Assembly: GCF_018332655.1 (NCBI RefSeq)
Contig: NZ_BOQL01000013.1
Coordinates: 33,486-97,485 of the forward strand
Length of the DNA: 64,000 nucleotides
Direction of reading: 5' to 3'
Source: Actinoplanes auranticolor
Lineage (GTDB): Bacteria > Actinomycetota > Actinomycetes > Mycobacteriales > Micromonosporaceae
Part shown: piece by piece, positions 1 to 8,961 of the stretch
Layout of the letters: the number at the start of each line of letters is the position of its first letter
Numbering within the stretch: the first letter of the stretch is position 1
Position numbers and translations under genes: made by a program
The notes under the pieces: model-generated
What the model saw: only the letters and a program-made list of their open reading frames with translations
Told to the model about the DNA's origin: nothing
Database searches by the model: none

Positions 1-255
1 GGCGGGCCGGGTGGCCAGCACCGCAACAAGGCCAGCACCGCGGTCCGGGCGACCCATCGTCCTACCGGGATCGTCGTGGTGGTCGACACCGAGCGCCGGT
101 TCAGCGACAACCGCCGTCTCGCCCTGGAGCGCATCCGGGCCCGGCTCGAGCAGAACGACCGGGCCGGGGAACAGGCTGTACGTAACGGCCGCTGGCGGGT
201 CCACGATGGACTGGTCCGCGGTGATCCCTCCCGCACCGAGCGGCCGCCGGGCTGA
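1..255 (+). CDS. Peptide chain release factor-like protein with GGQ domain, C-terminal part
   Basis: The window opens inside a gene whose frame starts at base 1 and ends at TGA 253-255 (84 residues visible). The first residues read GGPGGQHRNK, then TAVRATHRPTGI. This is the GGQ loop and following strand of class I release factors, the element that hydrolyses peptidyl-tRNA in the ribosome. The short basic tail after it (RLALERIRARLEQ) suits the small release-factor-like proteins of actinomycetes rather than full RF1/RF2, because only about 60 residues follow the motif. The N-terminus lies outside the window, so a codon-recognition domain cannot be excluded. The domain call is firm; the exact subfamily is not. 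Confidence 0.8.
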   Translation, partial: GGPGGQHRNKASTAVRATHRPTGIVVVVDTERRFSDNRRLALERIRARLEQNDRAGEQAVRNGRWRVHDGLVRGDPSRTERPPG

Positions 256-370
256 CTGTCGACTTTCGATGTCCACAGGGGGGGTGTCGATATTGGACCG
301 CAACGATTAACCTACTGACAGTTCCGACGCCGGCCACGGGGGTGGGCTCAGGAACTAACGGGGGGAAATC

Positions 371-1882
371 ATGTCGTTGTCCGGCATACAAGCACGCCCA
401 TCGCGGCGAATAAGCGCATTGGCGATCGCCATTCTGCTATTCGCTGCACTATTCCAGGTCGTCCTGCCCGTCCGGCCGGCCCGCGCGGTCATTTCCACGG
501 ACCACGTCACCTTCTGGAACACGGTTCTGATCAACACGTACCGGCAGCTCACCGGGGACGCGGCCGCGCCGACCCGGATCAGCCGGGCCGGGGCGATCAT
601 GCACGTGGCCGTCTACGACGCGGCGAACTCGGTGCTGTGCGCCCGACGCGCGGCCGACTGCCTCGGCCAGCCGTACGCGATCAAGGTGGCCGGCGGCGGA
701 GACTTCAACACCGCGGTGGACTACGCCGCGTACACGACGCTGACCAGTCTCTACCCCTCGCTCGCGGGGGTGTACCAGGCCAGGCTCGCCGAGGCCCAGG
801 ACGGCGTCGTGGCCTCGCCCCAGCAGGCCGCGGGCCGGTCCATCGGGGAGCAGGCGGCCCAGGCCATCCTGCAGCGGCGAGCCGGCGACGGTTCCGACGC
901 GCCGATGTCCTACACGTACGACGGGGTCCCCGGTGCTTTCCAGCAGATCGGCACCGGTGCGCCCGTGACCCCGCAGTGGGGCGCGGTCCGGCCCTTCGTG
1001 ATGACCAGCGGTTCGCAGTTCCGGCCGCCCATGCCGGGCGAAGGATCGACCTACGACGAGGTCGTGACCGGTGCGGAGTACACCGCGCAGTTCGACGAGG
1101 CGCGGCGGCTCGGCTCGCGCGACTCGACCGAGCGGACCGCCGACCAGACCCGGGCCGCGTTCTTCTGGGCCAACGACGCCGACGGTACCTACAAGCCGCC
1201 GGGCCAGCTGTTCTCCCACACGCAGACCGTCGCCAACGGTCAGAACGTCTCGGCGGAATCCAGGGCGAAGCTGTTCGCGCAGGTCGCGATCGCCATGGCG
1301 GACGCGGCGATCCTGGCCTGGGACGCGAAGTACAACACGCCGGTCGACCTGTGGCGGCCGGTCACCGGCATCAACCAGGCCGACACCGACAACAACCCGG
1401 ACACCCCGAAGGTGGCCTGGCAGCCGCTGGCCGAGGCGACGCCGAACTTCCCGGCCTACGTGTCCGGGCACGCGACGTTCGCCTACACCTGGGCCACCGT
1501 GATGCAGCACTGGTTCGGCCGGGACAACATCCGGTTCACCGGCGACACCGACGACCCCGACGCCACCGTCAGGACGCGCACGCTCGCGAGCTTCAGCGCG
1601 GCCGCCGACGAGAACGCACACAGCCGGCTCTGGCTCGGCGTGCACTGGCACTTCGACGCCGACGCCGTACTCAATCCGGGCACGGAACTCGGCGAATACT
1701 CGGTCGACAATTCGCTCTACTACAACAGTTCCCCGACGGAGCTGCTGTATCAGCACCGCGACGGCGTCACCAATGCGCGGACGGTTTGCAACAACACCGG
1801 CCGTCAATTGTCGAATGAGCACCGGTGGGAATTCTGGCGGTGCGCGGTGAGCGGCAGTTCGTTCGATCTCTTCGTCCGCTGA
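371..1882 (+). CDS. Secreted vanadium-dependent haloperoxidase / PAP2-superfamily protein
   Basis: The 503-residue protein starts with a signal peptide (basic RPSRR, then a hydrophobic stretch at about 15-38 ending PARA). The three anion-binding motifs of vanadium haloperoxidases and acid phosphatases are present in order: K320 followed by RP at 329-330, SGH at 365-367, and SR at 418-419 with H425 and D429. Family members hold vanadate or phosphate there and either halogenate with peroxide or dephosphorylate. The length suits bacterial VHPO-like secreted proteins. GGGGG lies just upstream of the ATG. A perfect hairpin follows the gene. Substrate is unknown, and whether it is a haloperoxidase or a phosphatase cannot be settled from motifs alone. 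Confidence 0.85.
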   Translation: MSLSGIQARPSRRISALAIAILLFAALFQVVLPVRPARAVISTDHVTFWNTVLINTYRQLTGDAAAPTRISRAGAIMHVAVYDAANSVLCARRAADCLGQPYAIKVAGGGDFNTAVDYAAYTTLTSLYPSLAGVYQARLAEAQDGVVASPQQAAGRSIGEQAAQAILQRRAGDGSDAPMSYTYDGVPGAFQQIGTGAPVTPQWGAVRPFVMTSGSQFRPPMPGEGSTYDEVVTGAEYTAQFDEARRLGSRDSTERTADQTRAAFFWANDADGTYKPPGQLFSHTQTVANGQNVSAESRAKLFAQVAIAMADAAILAWDAKYNTPVDLWRPVTGINQADTDNNPDTPKVAWQPLAEATPNFPAYVSGHATFAYTWATVMQHWFGRDNIRFTGDTDDPDATVRTRTLASFSAAADENAHSRLWLGVHWHFDADAVLNPGTELGEYSVDNSLYYNSSPTELLYQHRDGVTNARTVCNNTGRQLSNEHRWEFWRCAVSGSSFDLFVR

Positions 1883-1905
1883 CCCATTTCCGCCGCCCAT
1901 TCCGG

Positions 1906-1938
1906 GACCGGGGACCGCGCCTGCCGTGGTCCCCGGTC
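1906..1938 (+). terminator. Hairpin terminator after the haloperoxidase gene
   Basis: A perfect 11-bp stem (GACCGGGGACC and its complement) closes an 11-base loop 23 bases after the stop codon. There is no T-run, which is usual for actinobacterial terminators. Confidence 0.6.
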
Positions 1939-1960
1939 GCGGGCGTCCCGCTTACTACGG

Positions 1961-1989
1961 TTGACGCTATATATCGTCGGCCGTACTAT
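1961..1989 (+). promoter_or_regulatory. Promoter of the padR gene, leaderless
   Basis: TTGACG (1961-1966), a 17-base spacer and TACTAT (1984-1989) form a near-consensus housekeeping promoter. The -10 box ends seven bases before a GTG codon at 1997, so transcription should start at or next to that codon and the mRNA would have no leader. This argues against a TTG start at 1961, which would lie inside the -35 box. Confidence 0.7.
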
Positions 1990-1996
1990 CGGCCGC

Positions 1997-2326
1997 GTGC
2001 AAGAACCTACCTTCCTCATCCTGACCGCGCTGGCCGCCGAGCCGCTCCACGGGTACGGGATCGTCCAGTCCGTCACCGCCCTCTCCGACGGTGAGGTGAA
2101 GCTGCGGCCCGGCACGCTGTACGGCGCCCTCGACCGGCTCGCTGACCAGGGCCTGATCGCCGTCGAACGCGAGGAGGCCGTCGACGGGCGACTGCGGCGC
2201 TACTACCGGCTCAGCGACGCCGGGGCGACCGCCCTGACCGAGCAGGCCGAGCGGCTGCGCCGACGGGCCGCCACCGCCGAGGCGCAACTGGGTCTCCGGC
2301 CCGGGTTCTCCGGCGGTGCCGCATGA
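1997..2326 (+). CDS. PadR-family transcriptional regulator
   Basis: The 109-residue protein has the PadR winged-helix pattern: LAAEPLHGYGIVQSV, then LRPGTLYGALDRLADQGLI, then a wing with RRYYRLSDAG. It lacks a long C-terminal PadR domain, as in the short PadR-s2 subgroup. The GTG at 1997 is chosen because the promoter -10 box lies just upstream. Its stop overlaps the ATG of the next gene by four bases. This coupling is typical of PadR proteins that control a membrane partner. PadR proteins usually repress their own operon and respond to a ligand or stress; the ligand is unknown. Confidence 0.85.
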   Translation: MQEPTFLILTALAAEPLHGYGIVQSVTALSDGEVKLRPGTLYGALDRLADQGLIAVEREEAVDGRLRRYYRLSDAGATALTEQAERLRRRAATAEAQLGLRPGFSGGAA

Positions 2327-3303
2327 GCCTGCGCGATCGTGTGCTGCTGGCGGCGTACCCGGCCCGCCTGCGCCGCCGCCACGGCGCCGAGCTGATCACC
2401 ACCTTGAGCGAGCTGACCCAGGGGCGTCCGTCCCGGTCCGACCGGCTGCGCCTGGTCACCGACGGCCTCCGCGAGCGGTTCCGGCTGCCGGTGCGGCAAC
2501 CGCTGGGTGTGGTCATCGCGGTGCTGGCCACGCTGGTCGGCGGGGCGATCGGCCTGGCCGCCGGGTCGTGGGCGGGCGAGCAGACGTACCCGTCGATGCC
2601 GGCGGTGGAGGCCGTGGCCCGCGACATCCTGGGCCCGGCGGCCCGGCCCGACCGCCTCGAGCGTGAACGTTTCGCGCTGGACGTCGTCGAGCGGCTCGGC
2701 ACGCCGGCCGGCCCCGCTGACGTGCAGCGCCGGGTGGGAGAGATGCACACGCGGCTGGGTGAGACGGGCTGGAGTGTCACCCCCGTCGAGCGCCGCGGCG
2801 ACGACCAGTGGAGTTTCTGGGCGCAGTCCGGCGGGCTGCGGGTCTCGGTGGCGGGGTATTCCGGCCCGGAGTCCGCTGTCGAGGCCATGGGATATCCGGT
2901 GCGCCCGGCCACGTACCTGCCGTTGGTCCTCGGTGGTCTGCTGGTGGGGCTGCTGGCCGGCTGGCTCGTGGGAGCGGCTCTGGCGTACCGGTTGAGGGGG
3001 TCCGTCCCGGCCGTCGTGGTGGCAGCTCTCGGAGCGGTGACCCTGGCCGTGCCGGCTGCGAAGCTCTACCAGGGTCTGATCATCTTCCTGGGCCGGGATG
3101 ACGGCTTCGGCGTCGGCGCGCTGGTGCACGACGCGCTCGCCTGGATGCCGTGGCCCCTGCGGGACCCGACCGTGTTCCCGGACTCCCTCGGGCCCGGCCT
3201 GCGGGCGCTGCTGGCGGGCTCGACGCTGATCGCGCTCGCCGTGGTGATCGCCCCGCGGCCGGGCGCCGGATCCGGTGTGTCTCAGCCGGCTAGGGGCGAG
3301 TAG
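2323..3303 (+). CDS. Membrane protein co-transcribed with padR
   Basis: I do not recognise a named family beyond the general PadR-linked membrane protein type. The N-terminus (about 1-55) is soluble and arginine-rich, with YPARLRRRHGAEL resembling the prefix found in PadR-partner permeases. A hydrophobic helix follows at about 64-82, then a soluble loop to about 195, then three to four hydrophobic helices at about 200-225, 230-250 and 295-315. The gene overlaps padR by four bases, so it is probably the regulated target. Its 3' end overlaps the convergent gene at 3282-3737 by 22 bases. Confidence 0.7.
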   Translation: MSLRDRVLLAAYPARLRRRHGAELITTLSELTQGRPSRSDRLRLVTDGLRERFRLPVRQPLGVVIAVLATLVGGAIGLAAGSWAGEQTYPSMPAVEAVARDILGPAARPDRLERERFALDVVERLGTPAGPADVQRRVGEMHTRLGETGWSVTPVERRGDDQWSFWAQSGGLRVSVAGYSGPESAVEAMGYPVRPATYLPLVLGGLLVGLLAGWLVGAALAYRLRGSVPAVVVAALGAVTLAVPAAKLYQGLIIFLGRDDGFGVGALVHDALAWMPWPLRDPTVFPDSLGPGLRALLAGSTLIALAVVIAPRPGAGSGVSQPARGE

Positions 3304-3737
3304 CCCGGCGTCCAGCCGGAGACGTCGCAGAGCCGGCCGCGCCACAGACAGCCGCCGCGGCCGGCGTGGTCGGGGGAGTGGATCCGGGCGTTGCGCAGAT
3401 GGAGGTAGCTCGTCGGCGCCATCAGGGCCGTGTACTGCCGGTGGGTCACCTCGCCGCCGGTGTCGCGCAGCTTGACGGCCGCGTGGGCCAGGTCGGACTG
3501 TTCCTTCACGTGCTCGGCCATACCGGTGTAGAAGGCGTCCTCGTTGTTGGTCATCTCGCTGACCTCGGCGAACCACTGCCACTGCGGGATCAGTTCGCCG
3601 CTGACCAGCAGGCCGTGCACCGTCAGGCTGAGTTGGACGCCGGGGTCCACCGGCTCGGTGAGCCGGTCCATCTGCGCGACGTAGGTGTCGAGGACCTTGT
3701 CCGGTCCACCCCAGTCGGCCCGCATCCGATCGGACAC
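3282..3737 (-). CDS. Hypothetical soluble protein, 151 residues
   Basis: I do not recognise this protein. The GTG at 3737 is preferred; an in-frame ATG lies four codons inside. The body is hydrophilic and mostly helical, with WGGPDKVLDTYVAQMDRL near the start and no membrane segment. The C-terminus is unusual: a glycine-rich GRGGCLWRGRLCDVSGW segment holds the only two cysteines of the mature part. The frame keeps strong G/C third-position bias and ends just inside the convergent membrane-protein gene, which supports real coding. It precedes the molybdopterin oxidoreductase on the same strand, with 35 bases between them, but downstream of that gene's stop. Confidence 0.6.
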   Translation of the reverse strand: MSDRMRADWGGPDKVLDTYVAQMDRLTEPVDPGVQLSLTVHGLLVSGELIPQWQWFAEVSEMTNNEDAFYTGMAEHVKEQSDLAHAAVKLRDTGGEVTHRQYTALMAPTSYLHLRNARIHSPDHAGRGGCLWRGRLCDVSGWTPGYSPLAG

Positions 3738-3772
3738 CGTGCACCCCCCGCTCAGGCTCCCCGGCTCCGACT

Positions 3773-6028
3773 CTAGGACAGCACCTCGCCGACCCGGCCG
3801 GTATCGGAGAATTCGGCCTTGACCTCGACCGGAATGCCGTTGAGCACGCTGTTGCCGGAGAGCCGGTCGATGACGAACTCGTCGGTGAGCACGTTGCTGT
3901 TCACTCCCGGATGGGCGGCGGCGACCGCCATCCGGGTGCCGGCCAGGCCGTGTCCCCAGCCGTGCGGCAGGCTCACCACCCCGGGCATCACCCGGTCGGT
4001 GACCTCGACCCGCGCCGACAGGGTGCCCGCCCGCGAGGTGACCCGGGCGTCGCCGCCGTCGGCCAGGGCCAGGCGGGCCGCGTCGGCCGGGTGGACCTGC
4101 AGCGTGCAGCGGTCCCGGCCCTTCACCAGGGCGGGGACGTTGTGCATCCAGCTGTTGTTGCTGCGCAGGTGGCGGCGGCCGACCAGGACCAGGTCGTCGT
4201 GGTCGCGGCCGAGCGCGGTGCGCAGCCGCTCGACGTCGGCCGCGATCGGGGCGGCGCACAGCTCGACCTTGCCGCTGGGGGTCTGCAGCACCTCGGGGAG
4301 CCGGGGCTGCAGCGGGCCGAGGTCCACCCCGTGCGGCTCGGCCAGCAGCCGGTCCAGGGACAGCCCGCCGGGGCTCGCGCCGAAGCGCTCCCCGTACGCC
4401 CCGGTGCGCAGGGCGATGTCGAGCAGTCGCTCGGCCGGGTGGTCGCCGGTGACCAGTGCCCGCAGCTCGGACGCGGCGCGCCCGGTCGCCGCGGCGGCCC
4501 GCTGCAGCGCCTGCTCCAGCATCTGCTCGTGCAGGATTGCGGGGTCGGTGGTGGCGCCCCGGCCGGCGGCGATGAGGGTGAGCCGGGCCAGGATGTCGCA
4601 CTCGTCCAGGGCCGCCGGCTCGCCCGGCAGCACCGGCGGGGAGTACGCGGCGAAGTTGCGCACCGCCAGCGCCAGGAACGAGAAGTCGTAGTGACCCTTG
4701 CGCGCGGGGTCGCTCGGTGGCAGCACCACGTCGGCGTGCCGGGTGGTCTCGTTGAGATACGGGTCGACGCTGACCATGAAGTCGAGCCCGCCGAGCGCCC
4801 GGTCCAGCCGTTCGCTGTTCGGTGTGGACAGCACCGGGTTGCCGGCCACCGTGACGAACGCCCGCACCTGCTCGTCGCCGGGCGTCTCGATCTCGTCGGC
4901 CAGGGTGGCCACCGGCAGCTCGCCCTTGATCTCGGGCAGGGCCCGGACCCGGCTGTGCCACCGGCCGGTGTGGAACCCCTTGCCACCGGCGCGCGGGCGC
5001 GGGCTCACGTGCGCGGCGAGCGGGAACATCACGCCGCCGGGCCGGTCGAGGTTGCCGGTGAGCACGTTGACGACGTCGACGAGCCAGCTGGTCAGGGTGC
5101 CGAACTCGACCGTGCAGGTGCCGATCCGGCCGTACACCGCGGCGGTGGGCGCGGCCGCGAGCTCCCGTGCCAGGCCGCGGATTCTCTCCGCCGGTACGGC
5201 GCAGACCGCACTGACCCGCTCGGGCGGGAAGGCGCCGGCGAGCTCCCGCACCTCGTCGACGCCGGTCACGTGGCCGGCCAGCCCGCCCAGCTCGACCAGG
5301 CCCTCGGCGAACAGGGTGTGGACGATGCCGAACAGCAGGAACGCGTCCGTGCCGGGCCGGATGAACAGGTGCTCGTCGGCGTGCTCGGCGGTGCGGGTGC
5401 GGCGCGGGTCGACCACCACGAACCGGCCGCCGCGGGCCTGGATCGCCTTGAGCCGGCCCGGGAAGTCGGCCGCGGTGGCCAGGCTGCCGTTGGACTCCCA
5501 GGGGTTGGCCCCCAGCACCAGCAGCAGGTCGGTCCGGTCGAGGTCCGGCACCGGGATGGTCAGCGGGTTGCCGTAGAGGTAGCCGCACGCCACGTGCTTG
5601 GGCATCTGGTCGACGGTGCTGGCCGAGAAGATGTTGCGGGTGCCGAGGGTGCGCAGCAGCGGCGTCAGGTAGAGCCCGCCGGCCATGGTGTGCACGTTCG
5701 GGTTGCCCAGGTACAGGGCGACGGCGTGCGGGCCGTACCGGTCGATGATCGGCCGCAGCCCCCGCTCGACGGCCTCGAACGCCTCGTCCCAGCCCACCTC
5801 GACGTGGGTGCCGCCGCGGCGCACCAGGGGCCGGCGCAGCCGGTCCGGATCCGCCGCCAGCTCGCCGAAGGTGGCGCCCTTGGGGCAGATGAAGCCGTGG
5901 CTGAACACGTGCTCGCGGTCGCCGCGCGCGGCGACGATCCGGTCGTCGCGGGTCGTCAGCTCCAGGCCGCACGCTGCCTCACACAGCGGGCAGGTCCGGA
6001 ACGCCGTACGTGTGGCAACACCAGCCAT
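3773..6028 (-). CDS. Molybdopterin-dependent oxidoreductase (formate dehydrogenase/BisC-type)
   Basis: This 751-residue enzyme begins with a 4Fe-4S motif, C13-x2-C16-x3-C20 and C48 in GFICPKG, as in the DMSO-reductase superfamily. The middle contains LGANPWESNG and VVVDPRRTRTAEHAD, typical of bis-MGD binding. The C-terminal dinucleotide-binding domain includes RSNNSWMHNVP and LPHGWGH. The start at 6028 is chosen because an upstream in-frame codon would add residues before the conserved cysteine region. Relatives include assimilatory nitrate reductases, formate dehydrogenases and related oxidoreductases. No electron-transfer partner is encoded next to it, so the substrate is not assigned. It has no Tat signal and should be cytoplasmic. 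Confidence 0.85.
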   Translation of the reverse strand: MAGVATRTAFRTCPLCEAACGLELTTRDDRIVAARGDREHVFSHGFICPKGATFGELAADPDRLRRPLVRRGGTHVEVGWDEAFEAVERGLRPIIDRYGPHAVALYLGNPNVHTMAGGLYLTPLLRTLGTRNIFSASTVDQMPKHVACGYLYGNPLTIPVPDLDRTDLLLVLGANPWESNGSLATAADFPGRLKAIQARGGRFVVVDPRRTRTAEHADEHLFIRPGTDAFLLFGIVHTLFAEGLVELGGLAGHVTGVDEVRELAGAFPPERVSAVCAVPAERIRGLARELAAAPTAAVYGRIGTCTVEFGTLTSWLVDVVNVLTGNLDRPGGVMFPLAAHVSPRPRAGGKGFHTGRWHSRVRALPEIKGELPVATLADEIETPGDEQVRAFVTVAGNPVLSTPNSERLDRALGGLDFMVSVDPYLNETTRHADVVLPPSDPARKGHYDFSFLALAVRNFAAYSPPVLPGEPAALDECDILARLTLIAAGRGATTDPAILHEQMLEQALQRAAAATGRAASELRALVTGDHPAERLLDIALRTGAYGERFGASPGGLSLDRLLAEPHGVDLGPLQPRLPEVLQTPSGKVELCAAPIAADVERLRTALGRDHDDLVLVGRRHLRSNNSWMHNVPALVKGRDRCTLQVHPADAARLALADGGDARVTSRAGTLSARVEVTDRVMPGVVSLPHGWGHGLAGTRMAVAAAHPGVNSNVLTDEFVIDRLSGNSVLNGIPVEVKAEFSDTGRVGEVLS

Positions 6029-6129
6029 GTCGATCACCCGTCTCGTGGTTACTGACCAGTATCCTGCCATGGCGGCGGCCCTTCCCCCAGGGATTGATAG
6101 GTATCACTCCAACTGCGAGGATGACGTAG

Positions 6130-8217
6130 GTGACTGGTGGCGCGATGGCAACCGTGAAGCGGGCTGTGGTCCCGGCGTTCTCCGCGATGGTGCTGGTGCT
6201 GGCCGGCCCGCTGACAGCGGCGCCCGCCGCGGCCGCGCCGCCGGACGCCGATCCGGACCATCCCTGGCGGATGCGGCACTGGCCGCAGACCCAGCCGTGG
6301 CAGCGCGACCAGCCGGCCGCCCGCCGGGCCGGTGCGGACGCTCCCCAGCCGGTCGACCCGCAGAACTACGAGCTGCCGGACACCATGACCTGGGACGACT
6401 ACCGGGCGGTGCCGGGCACCGACTGGTCGGATCCGGCGGTGCCGGGCTCGGTCCGCAACTTCCGGGGCGCCCTCGTGCTGGTCGATTTCCCCGATCAGCC
6501 GTTCGTCGTGACGCAGCCGGCCAACTCCACTGTCTTCGGCAATCCGTCCACCGTGCACGACCTGCCGCGCGCCGACGTCCCCGCTTTCTACCGGGACTTC
6601 CTCAACAAGCCCGGCGAGCTGAACCGGGGCCACACCATCCACGAGTACTGGATGGAGGACTCCGGCGGTCGCTACGGCATCGGCCTGGGCTCGCACGGCG
6701 TCTACCAACTGCCGGCCAAGAGCCACGAGTACGGCATCGAGAACTCGATGCAGCGCGGCCTCGGCTGCCCGGCGGGTGACAAGTGCGGCCGCGACCTGCG
6801 CGCCGACGCCCGCGCCGCCTGGCTCGCCGACGTCGGGGAGACGGTGGCCGAGCAGTACGACTTCGTCTTCTACCTCGCCGCCGGGCAGGACGAGTCGTCC
6901 ACCTGGCAGGAGTTCGGCCAGATGAAGTTCGCCGACCGGGACAGCGTCCCGGACGCCTTCGGGCCGCCGGACGCGGCCCTGCCGAACTGGAACGCGACCC
7001 GCTACGTCGACTGGACCTCGTGGCAGGCCTCGGCCACGGTCTGGCCGAACGCCGCCAACGGCAGCTCGGTGCAGGCGGAGAGCTCGGGCATGTCCACCTA
7101 CGCGCACGAGTTCAGCCACATCCTGGGCGTGGGGGACAACTACAACAACCCGTACTCGGTGCCCGCGCGGCGCGACTACAGCGGGCCGTGGGAGATGCTC
7201 AGCCGCGGCACGTTCAACGGGCCGGGCGGTCCGCACAGCCGCTGGCTCATCCCGGGCACCGCCGGGTCGTCGATGGGCGCCCAGCACATGCTGCGCAACA
7301 AGATGAAGCTCGGCATCATCGACGACGCCGCGGTGCTGCGGCTCTCCCGTGACGCCCTCGCCGGCTCGGGTGTCGTCGTGGCCCGGGTCAAGGCCCGCGC
7401 GGTCGAGCCCGGCCGGGGGCTGTCAGGGATCAACGTGACGCTGGACGGCGGGGACGGCAGCCCGGCCTGCGACACCGCCACCGACCCGTACTGCGACGGC
7501 GGCCGGTACGACAACTACACGGTCGAGGTGGTCGACCGGATGGGCTTCGACTCGTTCACCCCCGACTCCGGGGTGCTGCTGGCCAAGACCAAGAACGCCG
7601 ACACGGCGCCGTTCATCTGGACCGTCGACGCGAACCCGCAGGACATCGACAAGGTCGACTTCGTGCTCCCGGACGGGACCCCGCAGAAGATGACCATCGG
7701 CGACTACCGGCAGCTCTCCGACGCGCTGTTCCACGCCGGCACCGGTTCGGGCAGCGAGTACGAGTACGTCGACACTGCCAACCGGCTGCACTTCTACGTG
7801 CTGGACGTGCGGCGGGACAAGGTGGGCGTGCTGTCGTACACGGTCGCGGTCCGCTCGCTCGACGGCGCCGGACCGCAGGCCCGCGGCGTGGTGGCCGGCC
7901 CGGCCGTCGCCGCCGTGGCGCCCTCCGGCTGGGCGCGCTGCCGCATCCCGGTCCGCAACACCGGCCGCGCCACCACGACGGCGGGCCCGCTGAGCGCCTA
8001 CACCGGCTCCGACGTCTACCGCGTGTCCGCCTCGGCCGGTGCGGGCTGGACGTCCTGGCTGCCGCACGCGGTCACCGACGTGGCCAACGGCCGTAGCGCG
8101 TCGGTGGACGTCTACGTCAAGCGCCCGGCCGGCGCCCGGGGCACCCGGGTCGCGGTCACCGTCACCTCGGAGAGCAACCCGGCCGCGACGGCCACGACCT
8201 CGTGCCGGGTGCGGTGA
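6130..8217 (+). CDS. Secreted M6-family metalloprotease
   Basis: The 695-residue protein has a signal peptide (VKRAVVPAFSAMVLVLAGPLTAAPAAAA). It also has a zinc-binding HEFSH motif at 326-330, followed by LGVGDNY, as in the immune inhibitor A/M6 peptidases. The catalytic domain spans about 90-420. The rest resembles the beta-rich M6 C-terminal region and ends in a repeat-like domain (about 590-695) with a 'VRNTGRATTTAG' NEW3-like look. GTG 6130 is chosen because GAGG sits nine bases upstream; ATG 6145 is an alternative. It is probably an exported protease with its own transcription unit, divergent from the molybdopterin enzyme. Confidence 0.85.
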   Translation: MTGGAMATVKRAVVPAFSAMVLVLAGPLTAAPAAAAPPDADPDHPWRMRHWPQTQPWQRDQPAARRAGADAPQPVDPQNYELPDTMTWDDYRAVPGTDWSDPAVPGSVRNFRGALVLVDFPDQPFVVTQPANSTVFGNPSTVHDLPRADVPAFYRDFLNKPGELNRGHTIHEYWMEDSGGRYGIGLGSHGVYQLPAKSHEYGIENSMQRGLGCPAGDKCGRDLRADARAAWLADVGETVAEQYDFVFYLAAGQDESSTWQEFGQMKFADRDSVPDAFGPPDAALPNWNATRYVDWTSWQASATVWPNAANGSSVQAESSGMSTYAHEFSHILGVGDNYNNPYSVPARRDYSGPWEMLSRGTFNGPGGPHSRWLIPGTAGSSMGAQHMLRNKMKLGIIDDAAVLRLSRDALAGSGVVVARVKARAVEPGRGLSGINVTLDGGDGSPACDTATDPYCDGGRYDNYTVEVVDRMGFDSFTPDSGVLLAKTKNADTAPFIWTVDANPQDIDKVDFVLPDGTPQKMTIGDYRQLSDALFHAGTGSGSEYEYVDTANRLHFYVLDVRRDKVGVLSYTVAVRSLDGAGPQARGVVAGPAVAAVAPSGWARCRIPVRNTGRATTTAGPLSAYTGSDVYRVSASAGAGWTSWLPHAVTDVANGRSASVDVYVKRPAGARGTRVAVTVTSESNPAATATTSCRVR

Positions 8218-8220
8218 GGG

Positions 8221-8832
8221 CTACCGGAAACCGGCGCCGGTCAGCAGCACCAACCCCACAGCCGTCAGCGGTACGGCGGCCAGCAGCGCGACCAGGCGAC
8301 GCCGCCACGTGTCCACGACCAGCACCGTGAGGAGTATCCCGAGCGTCACGTCGATGAGGGCCGTCCACAGCGGCCCGGAGCCGTAATTGCGGTCACCGAT
8401 GCGGCGGGCGTACACCACTGCCTCGGCGAACATGACGGCTGTGGGCATGGCCGACGCCGCGAGCTGCCACCGCCCGGGGCGCCGCGCGGCTATCCCGGCC
8501 CCGCCGAAGACCACTCCGGCGATCACGGCGGCGCCCATCCACATGATGGCCACGGAGTTGTACATGTTGGCGACGTCGTCGTCCTGGATCACGGCCGCCG
8601 CCAGGTAGTAGCTCGGCACGGCGACGACCAGCATGACGACCGCGGCGGCGATGCCCCGGGCCCAGCCCCACCGCCCCCAGTACGCGAACAGGAACCCGGC
8701 CACCGCCCACACGGCCAGGGAGTTGCCCAGCTCGCCGAACGGGGACGGCACGTACTTGATCCATACGAAGTCGAGCGCCCCGAGCAGCAGGCCACCCACG
8801 GGGGCGGCGACGACGGCGTTCCGGTTGATCAT
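8221..8832 (-). CDS. Small integral membrane protein (DUF6518-like)
   Basis: The 203-residue protein has about six hydrophobic helices (roughly 9-30, 38-52, 56-80, 88-112, 124-145 and 160-200) linked by short charged loops. It resembles the DUF6518-type actinomycete membrane proteins, but I assign this only tentatively. GGAGG lies almost directly against the ATG at 8832, so the true start may be one or two codons inside. The gene is convergent with the protease gene, with three bases between the stops. Function is unknown. Confidence 0.65.
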   Translation of the reverse strand: MINRNAVVAAPVGGLLLGALDFVWIKYVPSPFGELGNSLAVWAVAGFLFAYWGRWGWARGIAAAVVMLVVAVPSYYLAAAVIQDDDVANMYNSVAIMWMGAAVIAGVVFGGAGIAARRPGRWQLAASAMPTAVMFAEAVVYARRIGDRNYGSGPLWTALIDVTLGILLTVLVVDTWRRRLVALLAAVPLTAVGLVLLTGAGFR

Positions 8833-8961
8833 CACCTCCGGGAGCTTAGGCACGTATCCGGCCCGGCAGATCGGGCGTCGGGCGGATTCACCCGCCCCCC
8901 GGATCGGCCGAAAGGCCGACCGGAGCTGTCGATGCCGGGCCCGCTCCTTCGTCGTAGCGGT

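Noticed and set aside
449..1900. Long open frame on the minus strand opposite the haloperoxidase gene
   Set aside because: It is a by-product of high GC and codon bias; it has no start signal and an arginine/valine/glycine-rich sequence with no motifs.
1961..1996. TTG at 1961 as start of the padR gene
   Set aside because: It would lie inside the -35 box; the GTG at 1997 agrees with the promoter and the family N-terminus.
3738..5972. Extension of the 151-residue minus-strand gene far upstream in the same frame
   Set aside because: The upstream part is an out-of-frame reading of the molybdopterin gene, with arginine/proline-rich nonsense. The real gene starts near 3737.
3911..6055. 714-codon open frame on the plus strand opposite the molybdopterin enzyme
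   Set aside because: The opposite strand encodes a clear enzyme with cysteine motifs, while this frame has no recognisable domain.
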